NCBI GenBank assembly: GCA_037783545.1
Contig: JBBELK010000668.1
Location: 79,324-143,323, forward strand
DNA length: 64,000 nucleotides
From: Henricia sp. BOLD:AAB3569
Lineage: Eukaryota; Echinodermata; Asteroidea; Spinulosida; Echinasteridae
Direction of reading: 5' to 3'
This document shows positions 46,433 to 60,769 of this stretch, one piece after another. Every line of letters starts with the position of its first letter. The stretch's first letter is position 1. Below the pieces are notes generated by a model that saw only the letters and a program-made list of their open reading frames with translations, did no database searches and was not told the origin of the DNA. The position numbers and the translations under genes were made by a program.

Positions 46433-48595
46433 TCAGGAAGCCTCAACCCAGTTTTTTTCTAAACTTTGAAATTTCTCTGCCATTTCCCGGCGAAAGTCTG
46501 TCAATTTTTTATGACAAGTGCGCAATATAGAGAGTTTAGGGCATGCAAAATTTGAAGTTCGTCGGAACATTTTTCGACCTCCAAATTTGCCGACGTTTGG
46601 ACCACACTTTGACCAAATTGCCGAGCCAAACTGCGGTGCGTTAACGACAGTCCGAATGACTGAGCATGCGCACAACTCAGGAGTACCCCAAAGAGGTGTG
46701 TACAGACAGCCACGGTTTGCGTGAGAGCAGTCAGGAAGCCTCAACCCAGTTTTTTCTAAACTTTGAAATTTCTCTGCCATTTCCCGGCGAAAGTCTGTCA
46801 ATTTTTTATGACAAGTGCGCAATATAGAGAGTTTAGGGCGTGCAAAATTTGAAGTTCGTCGGAACATTTTTCGACCTCCAAATTTGCCGACGTTTGGACC
46901 ACACTTTGACCAAATTGCCGAGCCAAACTGCGGTGCGTTAACGACAGTCCGAATGACTGAGCATGCGCACAACTCAGGAGTACCCCAAAGAGGTGTGTAC
47001 AGACAGCCACGGTTTGCGTGAGAGCAGTCAGGAAGCCTCAACCCAGTTTTTTCTAAACTTTGAAATTTCTCTGCCATTTCCCGGCGAAAGTCTGTCAATT
47101 TTTTATGACAAGTGCGCAATATAGAGAGTTTAGGGCGTGCAAAATTTGAAGTTCGTCGGAACATTTTTCGACCTCCAAATTTGCCGACGTTTGGACCACA
47201 CTTTGACCAAATTGCCGAGCCAAACTGCGGTGCGTTAACGACAGTCCGAATGACTGAGCATGCGCACAACTCAGGAGTACCCCAAAGAGGTGTGTACAGA
47301 CAGCCACGGTTTGCGTGAGAGCAGTCAGGAAGCCTCAACCCAGTTTTTTCTAAACTTTGAAATTTCTCTGCCATTTCCCGGCGAAAGTCTGTCAATTTTG
47401 TATGACTAGTGCGCAATTTAGAGAGTTTAGGGCATGCAAAATTTGAAGTTCGTCGGAACATTTTTCGACCTCCAAATTTGCCGACGTTTGGACCACACTT
47501 TGACCAAATTGCCGAGCCAAACTGCGGTGCGTTAACGACAGTCCGAATGACTGAGCATGCGCACAACTCAGGAGTACCCCAAAGAGGTGTGTACAGACAG
47601 CCACGGTTTGCGTGAGAGCAGTCAGGAAGCCTCAACCCAGTTTTTTCTAAACTTTGAAATTTCTCTGCCATTTCCCGGCGAAAGTCTGTCAATTTTTTAT
47701 GACAAGTGTGCAATATAGAGAGTTTAGGGCATGCAAAATTTGAAGTTCGTCGGAACATTTTTCGACCTCCAAATTTGCCGACGTTTGGACCACACTTTGA
47801 CCAAATTGCCGAGCCAAACTGCGGTGCGTTAACGACAGTCCGAATGACTGAGCATGCGCACAACTCAGGAGTACCCCAAAGAGGTGTGTACAGACAGCCA
47901 CGGTTTGCGTGAGAGCAGTCAGGAAGCCTCAACCCAGTTTTTTCTAAACTTTGAAATTTCTCTGCCATTTCCCGGCGAAAGTCTGTCAATTTTGTATGAC
48001 AAGTGCGCAATATAGAGAGTTTAGGGCATGCAAAATTTGAAGTTCGTCGGAACATTTTTCGACCTCCAAATTTGCCGACGATTGGACCACACTTTGACCA
48101 AATTGCCGAGCCAAACTGCGGTGCGTTAACGACAGTCCGAATGACTGAGCATGCGCACAACTCAGGAGTACCCCAAAGAGGTGTGTACAGACAGCCACGG
48201 TTTGCGTGAGAGCAGTCAGGAAGCCTCAACCCAGTTTTTTCTAAACTTTGAAATTTCTCTGCCATTTCCCGGCGAAAGTCTGTCAATTTTGTATGACAAG
48301 TGCGCAATTTAGAGAGTTTAGGGCATGCAAAATTTGAAGTTCGTCGGAACATTTTTCGACCTCCAAATTTGCCGACGTTTGGACCACACTTTGACCAAAT
48401 TGCCGAGCCAAACTGCGGTGCGTTAACGACAGTCCGAATGACTGAGCATGCGCACAACTCAGGAGTACCCCAAAGAGGTGTGTACAGACAGCCACGGTTT
48501 GCGTGAGAGCAGTCAGGAAGCCTCAACCCAGTTTTTTCTAAACTTTGAAATTTCTCTGCCATTTCCCGGCGAAAGTCTGTCAATTTTTTATGACA
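46433..48595. repeat. Ordered seven-unit block, copy 1 of a 5050-bp-spaced duplication
   Basis: Unit types in order are: consensus, GGGCGTGC, GGGCGTGC, GACTAGTGCGCAATTT, GTGTGCAATAT, a unit with GCCGACGATTGG, and a GCAATTTAGAG unit. The same order lies at 51483-53645 at a constant shift of 5050, including the rare GACGATTGG change (about 48079 and 53129). The preceding seven-T run is also shared (about 46452 and 51502), so the left limit lies at or upstream of the insertion. Confidence 0.82.
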
Positions 48596-51482
48596 AGTGC
48601 GCAATATAGAGAGTTTAGGGCATGCAAAATTTGAAGTTCGTCGGAACATTTTTCGACCTCCAAATTTGCCGACGTTTGGACCACACTTTGACCAAATTGC
48701 CGAGCCAAACTGCGGTGCGTTAACGACAGTCCGAATGACTGAGCATGCGCACAACTCAGGAGTACCCCAAAGAGGTGTGTACAGACAGCCACGGTTTGCG
48801 TGAGAGCAGTCAGGAAGCCTCAACCCAGTTTTTTCTAAACTTTGAAATTTCTCTGCCATTTCCCGGCGAAAGTCTGTCAATTTTGTATGACTAGTGCGCA
48901 ATTTAGAGAGTTTAGGGCATGCAAAATTTGAAGTTCGTCGGAACATTTTTCGACCTCCAAATTTGCCGACGTTTGGACCACACTTTGACCAAATTGCCGA
49001 GCCAAACTGCGGTGCGTTAACGACAGTCCGAATGACTGAGCATGCGCACAACTCAGGAGTACCCCAAAGAGGTGTGTACAGACAGCCACGGTTTGCGTGA
49101 GAGCAGTCAGGAAGCCTCAACCCAGTTTTTTCTAAACTTTGAAATTTCTCTGCCATTTCCCGGCGAAAGTCTGTCAATTTTTTATGACAAGTGTGCAATA
49201 TAGAGAGTTTAGGGCATGCAAAATTTGAAGTTCGTCGGAACATTTTTCGACCTCCAAATTTGCCGACGTTTGGACCACACTTTGACCAAATTGCCGAGCC
49301 AAACTGCGGTGCGTTAACGACAGTCCGAATGACTGAGCATGCGCACAACTCAGGAGTACCCCAAAGAGGTGTGTACAGACAGCCACGGTTTGCGTGAGAG
49401 CAGTCAGGAAGCCTCAACCCAGTTTTTTCTAAACTTTGAAATTTATCTGCCATTTCCCGGCGAAAGTCTGTCAATTTTGTATGACAAGTGCGCAATATAG
49501 AGAGTTTAGGGCATGCAAAATTTGAAGTTCGTCGGAACATTTTTCGACCTCCAAATTTGCCGACGTTTGGACCACACTTTGACCAAATTGCCGAGCCAAA
49601 CTGCGGTGCGTTAACGACAGTCCGAATGACTGAGCATGCGCACAACTCAGGAGTACCCCAAAGAGGTGTGTACAGACAGCCACGGTTTGCGTGAGAGCAG
49701 TCAGGAAGCCTCAACCCAGTTTTTTCTAAACTTTGAAATTTCTCTGCCATTTCCCGGCGAAAGTCCGTCAATTTTTTATGACAAGTGCGCAATATAGAGA
49801 GTTTAGGGCATGCACAATTTGAAGTTCGTCGGAACATTTTTCGACCTCCAAATTTGCCGACGTTTGGACCACACTTTGACCAAATTGCCGAGCCAAACTG
49901 CGGTGCGTTAACGACAGTCCGAATGACTGAGCATGCGCACAACTCAGGAGTACCCCAAAGAGGTGTGTACAGACAGCCACGGTTTGCGTGAGAGCAGTCA
50001 GGAAGCCTCAACCCAGTTTTTTCTAAACTTTGAAATTTCTCTGCCATTTCCCGGCGAAAGTCTGTCAATTTTTTATTTCAAGTGCGCAATATAGAGAGTT
50101 TAGGGCGTGCAAAATTTGAAGTTCGTCGGAACATTTTTCGACCTCCAAATTTGCCGACGTTTGGACCACACTTTGACCAAATTGCCGAGCCAAACTGCGG
50201 TGCGTTAACGACAGTCCGAATGACTGAGCATGCGCACAACTCAGGAGTACCCCAAAGAGGTGTGTACAGACAGCCACGGTTTGCGTGAGAGCAGTCAGGA
50301 AGCCTCAACCCAGTTTTTTCTAAACTTTGAAATTTCTCTGCCATTTCCCGGCGAAAGTCTGTCAATTTTGTATGACTAGTGCGCAATTTAGAGAGTTTAG
50401 GGCATGCAAAATTTGAAGTTCGTCGGAACATTTTTCGACCTCCAAATTTGCCGACGTTTGGACCACACTTTGACCAAATTGCCGAGCCAAACTGCGGTGC
50501 GTTAACGACAGTCCGAATGACTGAGCATGCGCACAACTCAGGAGTACCCCAAAGAGGTGTGTACAGACAGCCACGGTTTGCGTGAGAGCAGTCAGGAAGC
50601 CTCAACCCAGTTTTTTCTAAACTTTGAAATTTCTCTGCCATTTCCCGGCGAAAGTCTGTCAATTTTTTATGACAAGTGTGCAATATAGAGAGTTTAGGGC
50701 ATGCAAAATTTGAAGTTCGTCGGAACATTTTTCGACCTCCAAATTTGCCGACGTTTGGACCACACTTTGACCAAATTGCCGAGCCAAACTGCGGTGCGTT
50801 AACGACAGTCCGAATGACTGAGCATGCGCACAACTCAGGAGTACCCCAAAGAGGTGTGTACAGACAGCCACGGTTTGCGTGAGAGCAGTCAGGAAGCCTC
50901 AACCCAGTTTTTTCTAAACTTTGAAATTTCTCTGCCATTTCCCGGCGAAAGTCTGTCAATTTTGTATGACAAGTGCGCAATATAGAGAGTTTAGGGCATG
51001 CAAAATTTGAAGTTCGTCGGAACATTTTTCGACCTCCAAATTTGCCGACGTTTGGACCACACTTTGACCAAATTGCCGAGCCAAACTGCGGTGCGTTAAC
51101 GACAGTCCGAATGACTGAGCATGCGCACAACTCAGGAGTACCCCAAAGAGGTGTGTACAGACAGCCACGGTTTGCGTGAGAGCAGTCAGGAAGCCTCAAC
51201 CCAGTTTTTTCTAAACTTTGAAATTTCTCTGCCATTTCCCGGCGAAAGTCTGTCAATTTTGTATGACAAGTGCGCAATTTAGAGAGTTTAGGGCATGCAA
51301 AATTTGAAGTTCGTCGGAACATTTTTCGACCTCCAAATTTGCCGACGTTTGGACCACACTTTGACCAAATTGCCGAGCCAAACTGCGGTGCGTTAACGAC
51401 AGTCCGAATGACTGAGCATGCGCACAACTCAGGAGTACCCCAAAGAGGTGTGTACAGACAGCCACGGTTTGCGTGAGAGCAG

Positions 51483-53645
51483 TCAGGAAGCCTCAACCCA
51501 GTTTTTTTCTAAACTTTGAAATTTCTCTGCCATTTCCCGGCGAAAGTCTGTCAATTTTTTATGACAAGTGCGCAATATAGAGAGTTTAGGGCATGCAAAA
51601 TTTGAAGTTCGTCGGAACATTTTTCGACCTCCAAATTTGCCGACGTTTGGACCACACTTTGACCAAATTGCCGAGCCAAACTGCGGTGCGTTAACGACAG
51701 TCCGAATGACTGAGCATGCGCACAACTCAGGAGTACCCCAAAGAGGTGTGTACAGACAGCCACGGTTTGCGTGAGAGCAGTCAGGAAGCCTCAACCCAGT
51801 TTTTTCTAAACTTTGAAATTTCTCTGCCATTTCCCGGCGAAAGTCTGTCAATTTTTTATGACAAGTGCGCAATATAGAGAGTTTAGGGCGTGCAAAATTT
51901 GAAGTTCGTCGGAACATTTTTCGACCTCCAAATTTGCCGACGTTTGGACCACACTTTGACCAAATTGCCGAGCCAAACTGCGGTGCGTTAACGACAGTCC
52001 GAATGACTGAGCATGCGCACAACTCAGGAGTACCCCAAAGAGGTGTGTACAGACAGCCACGGTTTGCGTGAGAGCAGTCAGGAAGCCTCAACCCAGTTTT
52101 TTCTAAACTTTGAAATTTCTCTGCCATTTCCCGGCGAAAGTCTGTCAATTTTTTATGACAAGTGCGCAATATAGAGAGTTTAGGGCGTGCAAAATTTGAA
52201 GTTCGTCGGAACATTTTTCGACCTCCAAATTTGCCGACGTTTGGACCACACTTTGACCAAATTGCCGAGCCAAACTGCGGTGCGTTAACGATAGTCCGAA
52301 TGACTGAGCATGCGCACAACTCAGGAGTACCCCAAAGAGGTGTGTACAGACAGCCACGGTTTGCGTGAGAGCAGTCAGGAAGCCTCAACCCAGTTTTTTC
52401 TAAACTTTGAAATTTCTCTGCCATTTCCCGGCGAAAGTCTGTCAATTTTGTATGACTAGTGCGCAATTTAGAGAGTTTAGGGCATGCAAAATTTGAAGTT
52501 CGTCGGAACATTTTTCGACCTCCAAATTTGCCGACGTTTGGACCACACTTTGACCAAATTGCCGAGCCAAACTGCGGTGCGTTAACGACAGTCCGAATGA
52601 CTGAGCATGCGCACAACTCAGGAGTACCCCAAAGAGGTGTGTACAGACGGCCACGGTTTGCGTGAGAGCAGTCAGGAAGCCTCAACCCAGTTTTTTCTAA
52701 ACTTTGAAATTTCTCTGCCATTTCCCGGCGAAAGTCTGTCAATTTTTTATGACAAGTGTGCAATATAGAGAGTTTAGGGCATGCAAAATTTGAAGTTCGT
52801 CGGAAAATTTTTCGACCTCCAAATTTGCCGACGTTTGGACCACACTTTGACCAAATTGCCGAGCCAAACTGCGGTGCGTTAACGACAGTCCGAATGACTG
52901 AGCATGCGCACAACTCAGGAGTACCCCAAAGAGGTGTGTACAGACAGCCACGGTTTGCGTGAGAGCAGTCAGGAAGCCTCAACCCAGTTTTTTCTAAACT
53001 TTGAAATTTCTCTGCCATTTCCCGGCGAAAGTCTGTCAATTTTGTATGACAAGTGCGCAATATAGAGAGTTTAGGGCATGCAAAATTTGAAGTTCGTCGG
53101 AACATTTTTCGACCTCCAAATTTGCCGACGATTGGACCACACTTTGACCAAATTGCCGAGCCAAACTGCGGTGCGTTAACGACAGTCCGAATGACTGAGC
53201 ATGCGCACAACTCAGGAGTACCCCAAAGAGGTGTGTACAGACAGCCACGGTTTGCGTGAGAGCAGTCAGGAAGCCTCAACCCAGTTTTTTCTAAACTTTG
53301 AAATTTCTCTGCCATTTCCCGGCGAAAGTCTGTCAATTTTGTATGACAAGTGCGCAATTTAGAGAGTTTAGGGCATGCAAAATTTGAAGTTCGTCGGAAC
53401 ATTTTTCGACCTCCAAATTTGCCGACGTTTGGACCACACTTTGACCAAATTGCCGAGCCAAACTGCGGTGCGTTAACGACAGTCCGAATGACTGAGCATG
53501 CGCACAACTCAGGAGTACCCCAAAGAGGTGTGTACAGACAGCCACGGTTTGCGTGAGAGCAGTCAGGAAGCCTCAACCCAGTTTTTTTCTAAACTTTGAA
53601 ATTTCTCTGCCATTTCCCGGCGAAAGTCTGTCAATTTTTTATGAC
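51483..53645. repeat. Ordered seven-unit block, copy 2 of the 5050-bp-spaced duplication
   Basis: This is the counterpart of 46433-48595. Private differences are few: CGATAGTCC near 52290, CAGACGGCC near 52649 and GGAAAATTTT near 52804. Immediately upstream, 50.07-51.5 kb matches 44.3-45.6 kb unit by unit at a shift of 5758 (5739 after the 19-bp deletion). The stretch 50.07-53.6 kb therefore corresponds to 44.3-48.6 kb without the 727-bp insertion. Confidence 0.82.
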
Positions 53646-56600
53646 AAGTGCGCAATATAGAGAGTTTAGGGCATGCAAAATTTGAAGTTCGTCGGAACAT
53701 TTTTCGACCTCCAAATTTGCCGACGTTTAGACCACACTTTGACCAAATTGCCGAGCCAAACTGCGGTGCGTTAACGACAGTCCGAATGACTGAGCATGCG
53801 CACAACTCAGGAGTACCCCAAAGAGGTGTGTACAGACAGCCACGGTTTGCGTGAGAGCAGTCAGGAAGCCTCAACCCAGTTTTTTCTAAACTTTGAAATT
53901 TCTCTGCCATTTCCCGGCGAAAGTCTGTCAATTTTTTATGACAAGTGCGCAATATAGAGAGTTTAGGGCGTGCAAAATTTGAAGTTCGTCGGAACATTTT
54001 TCGACCTCCAAATTTGCCGACGTTTGGACCACACTTTGACCAAATTGCCGAGCCAAACTGCGGTGCGTTAACGACAGTCCGAATGACTGAGCATGCGCAC
54101 AACTCAGGAGTACCCCAAAGAGGTGTGTACAGACAGCCACGGTTTGCGTGAGAGCAGTCAGGAAGCCTCAACCCAGTTTTTTCTAAACTTTGAAATTTCT
54201 CTGCCATTTCCCGGCGAAAGTCTGTCAATTTTGTATGACTAGTGCGCAATTTAGAGAGTTTAGGGCATGCAAAATTTGAAGTTCGTCGGAACATTTTTCG
54301 ACCTCCAAATTTGCCGACGTTTGGACCACACTTTGACCAAATTGCCGAGCCAAACTGCGGTGCGTTAACGACAGTCCGAATGACTGAGCATGCGCACAAC
54401 TCAGGAGTACCCCAAAGAGGTGTGTACAGACAGCCACGGTTTGCGTGAGAGCAGTCAGGAAGCCTCAACCCAGTTTTTTCTAAACTTTGAAATTTCTCTG
54501 CCATTTCCCGGCGAAAGTCTGTCAATTTTTTATGACAAGTGTGCAATATAGAGAGTTTAGGGCATGCAAAATTTGAAGTTCGTCGGAACATTTTTCGACC
54601 TCCAAATTTGCCGACGTTTGGACCACACTTTGACCAAATTGCCGAGCCAAACTGCGGTGCGTTAACGACAGTCCGAATGACTGAGCATGCGCACAACTCA
54701 GGAGTACCCCAAAGAGGTGTGTACAGACAGCCACGGTTTGCGTGAGAGCAGTCAGGAAGCCTCAACCAAGTTTTTTCTAAACTTTGAAATTTATCTGCCA
54801 TTTCCCGGCGAAAGTCTGTCAATTTTGTATGACAAGTGCGCAATATAGAGAGTTTAGGGCATGCAAAATTTGAAGTTCGTCGGAACATTTTTCGACCTCC
54901 AAATTTGCCGACGTTTGGACCACACTTTGACCAAATTGCCGAGCCAAACTGCGGTGCGTTAACGACAGTCCGAATGACTGAGCATGCGCACAACTCAGGA
55001 GTACCCCAAAGAGGTGTGTACAGACAGCCACGGTTTGCGTGAGAGCAGTCAGGAAGCCTCAACCCAGTTTTTTCTAAACTTTGAAATTTCTCTGCCATTT
55101 CCCGGCGAAAGTCCGTCAATTTTTTATGACAAGTGCGCAATATAGAGAGTTTAGGGCATGCAAAATTTGAAGTTCGTCGGAACATTTTTCGACCTCCAAA
55201 TTTGCCGACGTTTGGACCACACTTTGACCAAATTGCCGAGCCAAACTGCGGTGCGTTAACGACAGTCCGAATGACTGAGCATGCGCACAACTCAGGAGTA
55301 CCCCAAAGAGGTGTGTACAGACAGCCACGGTTTGCGTGAGAGCAGTCAGGAAGCCTCAACCCAGTTTTTTCTAAACTTTGAAATTTCTCTGCCATTTCCC
55401 GGCGAAAGTCTGTCAATTTTGTATGACAAGTGCGCAATATAGAGAGTTTAGGGCATGCAAAATTTGAAGTTCGTCGGAACATTTTTCGACCTCCAAATTT
55501 GCCGACGTTTGGACCACACTTTGACCAAATTGCCGAGCCAAACTGCGGTGCGTTAACGACAGTCCGAATGACTGAGCATGCGCACAACTCAGGAGTACCC
55601 CAAAGAGGTGTGTACAGACAGCCACGGTTTGCGTGAGAGCAGTCAGGAAGCCTCAACCCAGTTTTTTCTAAACTTTGAAATTTCTCTGCCATTTCCCGGC
55701 GAAAGTCTGTCAATTTTTTATGACAAGTGTGCAATATAGAGAGTTTAGGGCATGCAAAATTTGAAGTTCGTCGGAACATTTTTCGACCTCCAAATTTGCC
55801 GACGTTTGGACCACACTTTGACCAAATTGCCGAGCCAAACTGCGGTGCGTTAACGACAGTCCGAATGACTGAGCATGCGCACAACTCAGGAGTACCCCAA
55901 AGAGGTGTGTACAGACAGCCACGGTTTGCGTGAGAGCAGTCAGGAAGCCTCAACCCAGTTTTTTCTAAACTTTGAAATTTCTCTGCCATTTCCCGGCGAA
56001 AGTCTGTCAATTTTGTATGACAAGTGCGCAATATAGAGAGTTTAGGGCATGCAAAATTTGAAGTTCGTCGGAACATTTTTCGACCTCCAAATTTGCCGAC
56101 GTTTGGACCACACTTTGACCAAATTGCCAAGCCAAACTGCGGTGCGTTAACGACAGTCCGAATGACTGAGCATGCGCACAACTCAGGAGTACCCCAAAGA
56201 GGTGTGTACAGACAGCCACGGTTTGCGTGAGAGCAGTCAGGAAGCCTCAACCCAGTTTTTTCTAAACTTTGAAATTTCTCTGCCATTTCCCGGCGAAAGT
56301 CTGTCAATTTTTTATGACAAGTGCGCAATATAGAGAGTTTAGGGCATGCAAAATTTGAAGTTCGTCGGAACATTTTTCGACCTCCAAATTTGCCGACGTT
56401 TGGACCACACTTTGACCAAATTGCCGAGCCAAACTGCGGTGCGTTAACGACAGTCCGAATGACTGAGCATGCGCACAACTCAGGAGTACCCCAAAGAGGT
56501 GTGTACAGACAGCCACGGTTTGCGTGAGAGCAGTCAGGAAGCCTCAACCCAGTTTTTTCTAAACTTTGAAATTTCTCTGCCATTTCCCGGCGAAAGTCTG

Positions 56601-59600
56601 TCAATTTTTTATGACAAGTGCGCAATATAGAGAGTTTAGGGCATGCAAAATTTGAAGTTCGTCGGAACATTTTTCGACCTCCAAATTTGCCGACGTTTGG
56701 ACCACACTTTGACCAAATTGCCGAGCCAAACTGCGGTGCGTTAACGACAGTCCGAATGACTGAGCATGCGCACAACTCAGGAGTACCCCAAAGAGGTGTG
56801 TACAGACAGCCACGGTTTGCGTGAGAGCAGTCAGGAAGCCTCAACCCAGTTTTTTCTAAACTTTGAAATTTCTCTGTCATTTCCGGCGAAAGTCTGTCAA
56901 TTTTTTATGACAAGTGCGCAATATAGAGAGTTTAGGGCATGCAAAATTTGAAGTTCGTCGGAACATTTTTCGACCTCCAAATTTGCCGACGTTTGGACCA
57001 CACTTTGACCAAATTGCCGAGCCAAACTGCGGTGCGTTAACGACAGTCCGAATGACTGAGCATGCGCACAACTCAGGAGTACCCCAAAGAGGTGTGTACA
57101 GACAGCCACGGTTTGCGTGAGAGCAGTCAGGAAGCCTCAACCCAGTTTTTTCTAAACTTTGAAATTTCTCTGCCATTTCCCGGCGAAAGTCTGTCAATTT
57201 TTTATGACAAGTGCGCAATATAGAGAGTTTAGGGCATGCAAAATTTGAAGTTCGTCGGAACATTTTTCGACCTCCAAATTTGCCGACGTTTGGACCACAC
57301 TTTGACCAAATTGCCGAGCCAAACTGCGGTGCGTTAACGACAGTCCGAATGACTGAGCATGCGCACAACTCAGGAGTACCCCAAAGAGGTGTGTACAGAC
57401 AGCCACGGTTTGCGTGAGAGCAGTCAGGAAGCCTCAACCCAGTTTTTTCTAAACTTTGAAATTTCTCTGCCATTTCCCGGCGAAAGTCTGTCAATTTTTT
57501 ATGACAAGTGCGCAATATAGAGATTTTAGGGCATGCAAAATTTGAAGTTCGTCGGAACATTTTTCGACCTCCAAATTTGCCGACGTTTGGACCACACTTT
57601 GACCAAATTGCCGAGCCAAACTGCGGTGCGTTAACGACAGTCCGAATGACTGAGCATGCGCACAACTCAGGAGTACCCCAAAGAGGTGTGTACAGACAGC
57701 CACGGTTTGCGTGAGAGCAGTCAGGAAGCCTCAACCCAGTTTTTTCTAAACTTTGAAATTTCTCTGCCATTTCCCGGCGAAAGTCTGTCAATTTGTTATG
57801 ACAAGTGCGCAATATAGAGAGTTTAGGGCATGCAAAATTTGAAGTTCGTCGGAACATTTTTCGACCTCCAAATTTGCCGACGTTTGGACCACACTTTGAC
57901 TAAATTGCCGAGCCAAACTGCGGTGCGTTAACGACAGTCCGAATGACTGAGCATGCGCACAACTCAGGAGTACCCCAAAGAGGTGTGTACAGACAGCCAC
58001 GGTTTGCGTGAGAGCAGTCAGGAAGCCTCAACCCAGTTTTTTCTAAACTTTGAAATTTCTCTGCCATTTCCCGGCGAAAGTCTGTCAATTTTTTATGACA
58101 AGTGCGCAATATAGAGAGTTTAGGGCATGCAAAATTTGAAGTTCGTCGGAACATTTTTCGACCTCCAAATTTGCCGACGTTTGGACCACACTTTGACCAA
58201 ATTGCCGAGCCAAACTGCGGTGCGTTAACGACAGTCCGAATGACTGAGCATGCGCACAACTCAGGAGTACCCCAAAGAGGTGTGTACAGACAGCCACGGT
58301 TTGCGTGAGAGCAGTCAGGAAGCCTCAACCCAGTTTTTTCTAAACTTTGAAATTTCTCTGCCATTTCCCGGCGAAAGTCTGTCAATTTTTTATGACAAGT
58401 GCGCAATATAGAGAGTTTAGGGCATGCAAAATTTGAAGTTCGTCGGAACATTTTTCGACCTCCAAATTTGCCGACGTTTGGACCACACTTTGACCAAATT
58501 GCCGAGCCAAACTGCGGTGCGTTAACGACAGTCCGAATGACTGAGCATGCGCACAACTCAGGAGTACCCCAAAGAGGTGTGTACAGACAGCCACGGTTTG
58601 CGTGAGAGCAGTCAGGAAGCCTCAACCCAGTTTTTTCTAAACTTTGAAATTTCTCTGCCATTTCCCGGCGAAAGTCTGTCAATTTTTATGACAAGTGCGC
58701 AATATAGAGAGTTTAGGGCATGCAAAATTTGAAGTTCGTCGGAACATTTTTCGACCTCCAAATTTGCCGACGTTTGGACCACACTTTGACCAAATTGCCG
58801 AGCCAAACTGCGGTGCGTTAACGACAGTCCGAATGACTGAGCATGCGCACAACTCAGGAGTACCCCAAAGAGGTGTGTACAGACAGCCACGGTTTGCGTG
58901 AGAGCAGTCATGAAGCCTCAACCCAGTTTTTTCTAAACTTTGAAATTTCTCTGCCATTTCCCGGCGAAAGTCTGTCAATTTTTTATGACAAGTGCGCAAT
59001 ATAGAGAGTTTAGGGCATGCAAAATTTGAAGTTCGTCGGAACATTTTTCGACCTCCAAATTTGCCGACGTTTGGACCACACTTTGACCAAATTGCCGAGC
59101 CAAACTGCGGTGCGTTAACGACAGTCCGAATGACTGAGCATGCGCACAACTCAGGAGTACCCCAAAGAGGTGTGTACAGACAGCCACGGTTTGCGTGAGA
59201 GCAGTCAGGAAGCCTCAACCCAGTTTTTTCGAAACGTTGAAATTTCTCTGCCATTTCCCGGCGAAAGTCTGTCAATTTTTTATGACAAGTGCGCAATATA
59301 GAGATTTTAGGGCATGCAAAATTTGAAGTTCGTCGGAACATTTTTCGACCTCCAAATTTGCCGACGTTTGGACCACACTTTGACCAAATTGCCGAGCCAA
59401 ACTGCGGTGCGTTAACGACAGTCCGAATGACTGAGCATGCGCACAACTCAGGAGTACCCCAAAGAGGTGTGTACAGACAGCCACGGTTTGCGTGAGAGCA
59501 GTCAGGAAGCCTCAACCCAGTTTTTTCTAAACTTTGAAATTTCTCTGCCATTTCCCGGCGAAAGTCTGTCAATTTTTTATGACAAGTGCGCAATATAGAG

Positions 59601-60769
59601 AGTTTAGGGCATGCAAAATTTGAAGTTCGTCGGAACATTTTTCGACCTCCAAATTTGCCGACGTTTGGACCACACTTTGACCAAATTGCCGAGCCAAACT
59701 GCGGTGCGTTAACGACAGTCCGAATGACTGAGCATGCGCACAACTCAGGAGTACCCCAAAGAGGTGTGTACAGACAGCCACGGTTTGCGTGAGAGCAGTC
59801 AGGAAGCCTCAACCCAGTTTTTTCTAAACTTTGAAATTTCTCTGCCATTTCCCGGCGAAAGTCTGTCAATTTTTTATGACAAGTGCGCAATATAGAGAGT
59901 TTAGGGCATGCAAAATTTGAAGTTCGTCGGAACATTTTTCGACCTCCAAATTTGCCGACGTTTGGACCACACTTTGACCAAATTGCCGAGCCAAACTGCG
60001 GTGCGTTAACGACAGTCCGAATGACTGAGCATGCGCACAACTCAGGAGTACCCCAAAGAGGTGTGTACAGACAGCCACGGTTTGCGTGAGAGCAGTCAGG
60101 AAGCCTCAACCCAGTTTTTTCTAAACTTTGAAATTTCTCTGCCATTTCCCGGCGAAAGTCTGTCAATGTTTTATGACAAGTGCGCAATATAGAGAGTTTA
60201 GGGCATGCAAAATTTGAAGTTCGTCGGAACATTTTTCGACCTCCAAATTTGCCGACGTTTGGACCACACTTTGACCAAATTGCCGAGCCAAACTGCGGTG
60301 CGTTAACGACAGTCCGAATGACTGAGCATGCGCACAACTCAGGAGTACCCCAAAGAGGTGTGTACAGACAGCCACGGTTTGCGTGAGAGCAGTCAGGAAG
60401 CCTCAACCCAGTTTTTTCTAAACTTTGAAATTTCTCTGCCATTTCCCGGCGAAAGTCTGTCAATTTTTTATGACAAGTGCGCAATATAGAGAGTTTAGGG
60501 CATGCAAAATTTGAAGTTCGTCGGAACATTTTTCGACCTCCAAATTTGCCGACGTTTGGACCACACTTTGACCAAATTGCCGAGCCAAACTGCGGTGCGT
60601 TAACGACAGTCCGAATGACTGAGCATGCGCACAACTCAGGAGTACCCCAAAGAGGTGTGTACAGACAGCCACGGTTTGCGTGAGAGCAGTCAGGAAGCCT
60701 CAACCCAGTTTTTTCTAAACTTTGAAATTTCTCTGCCATTTCCCGGCGAAAGTCTGTCAATTTTTTTAT

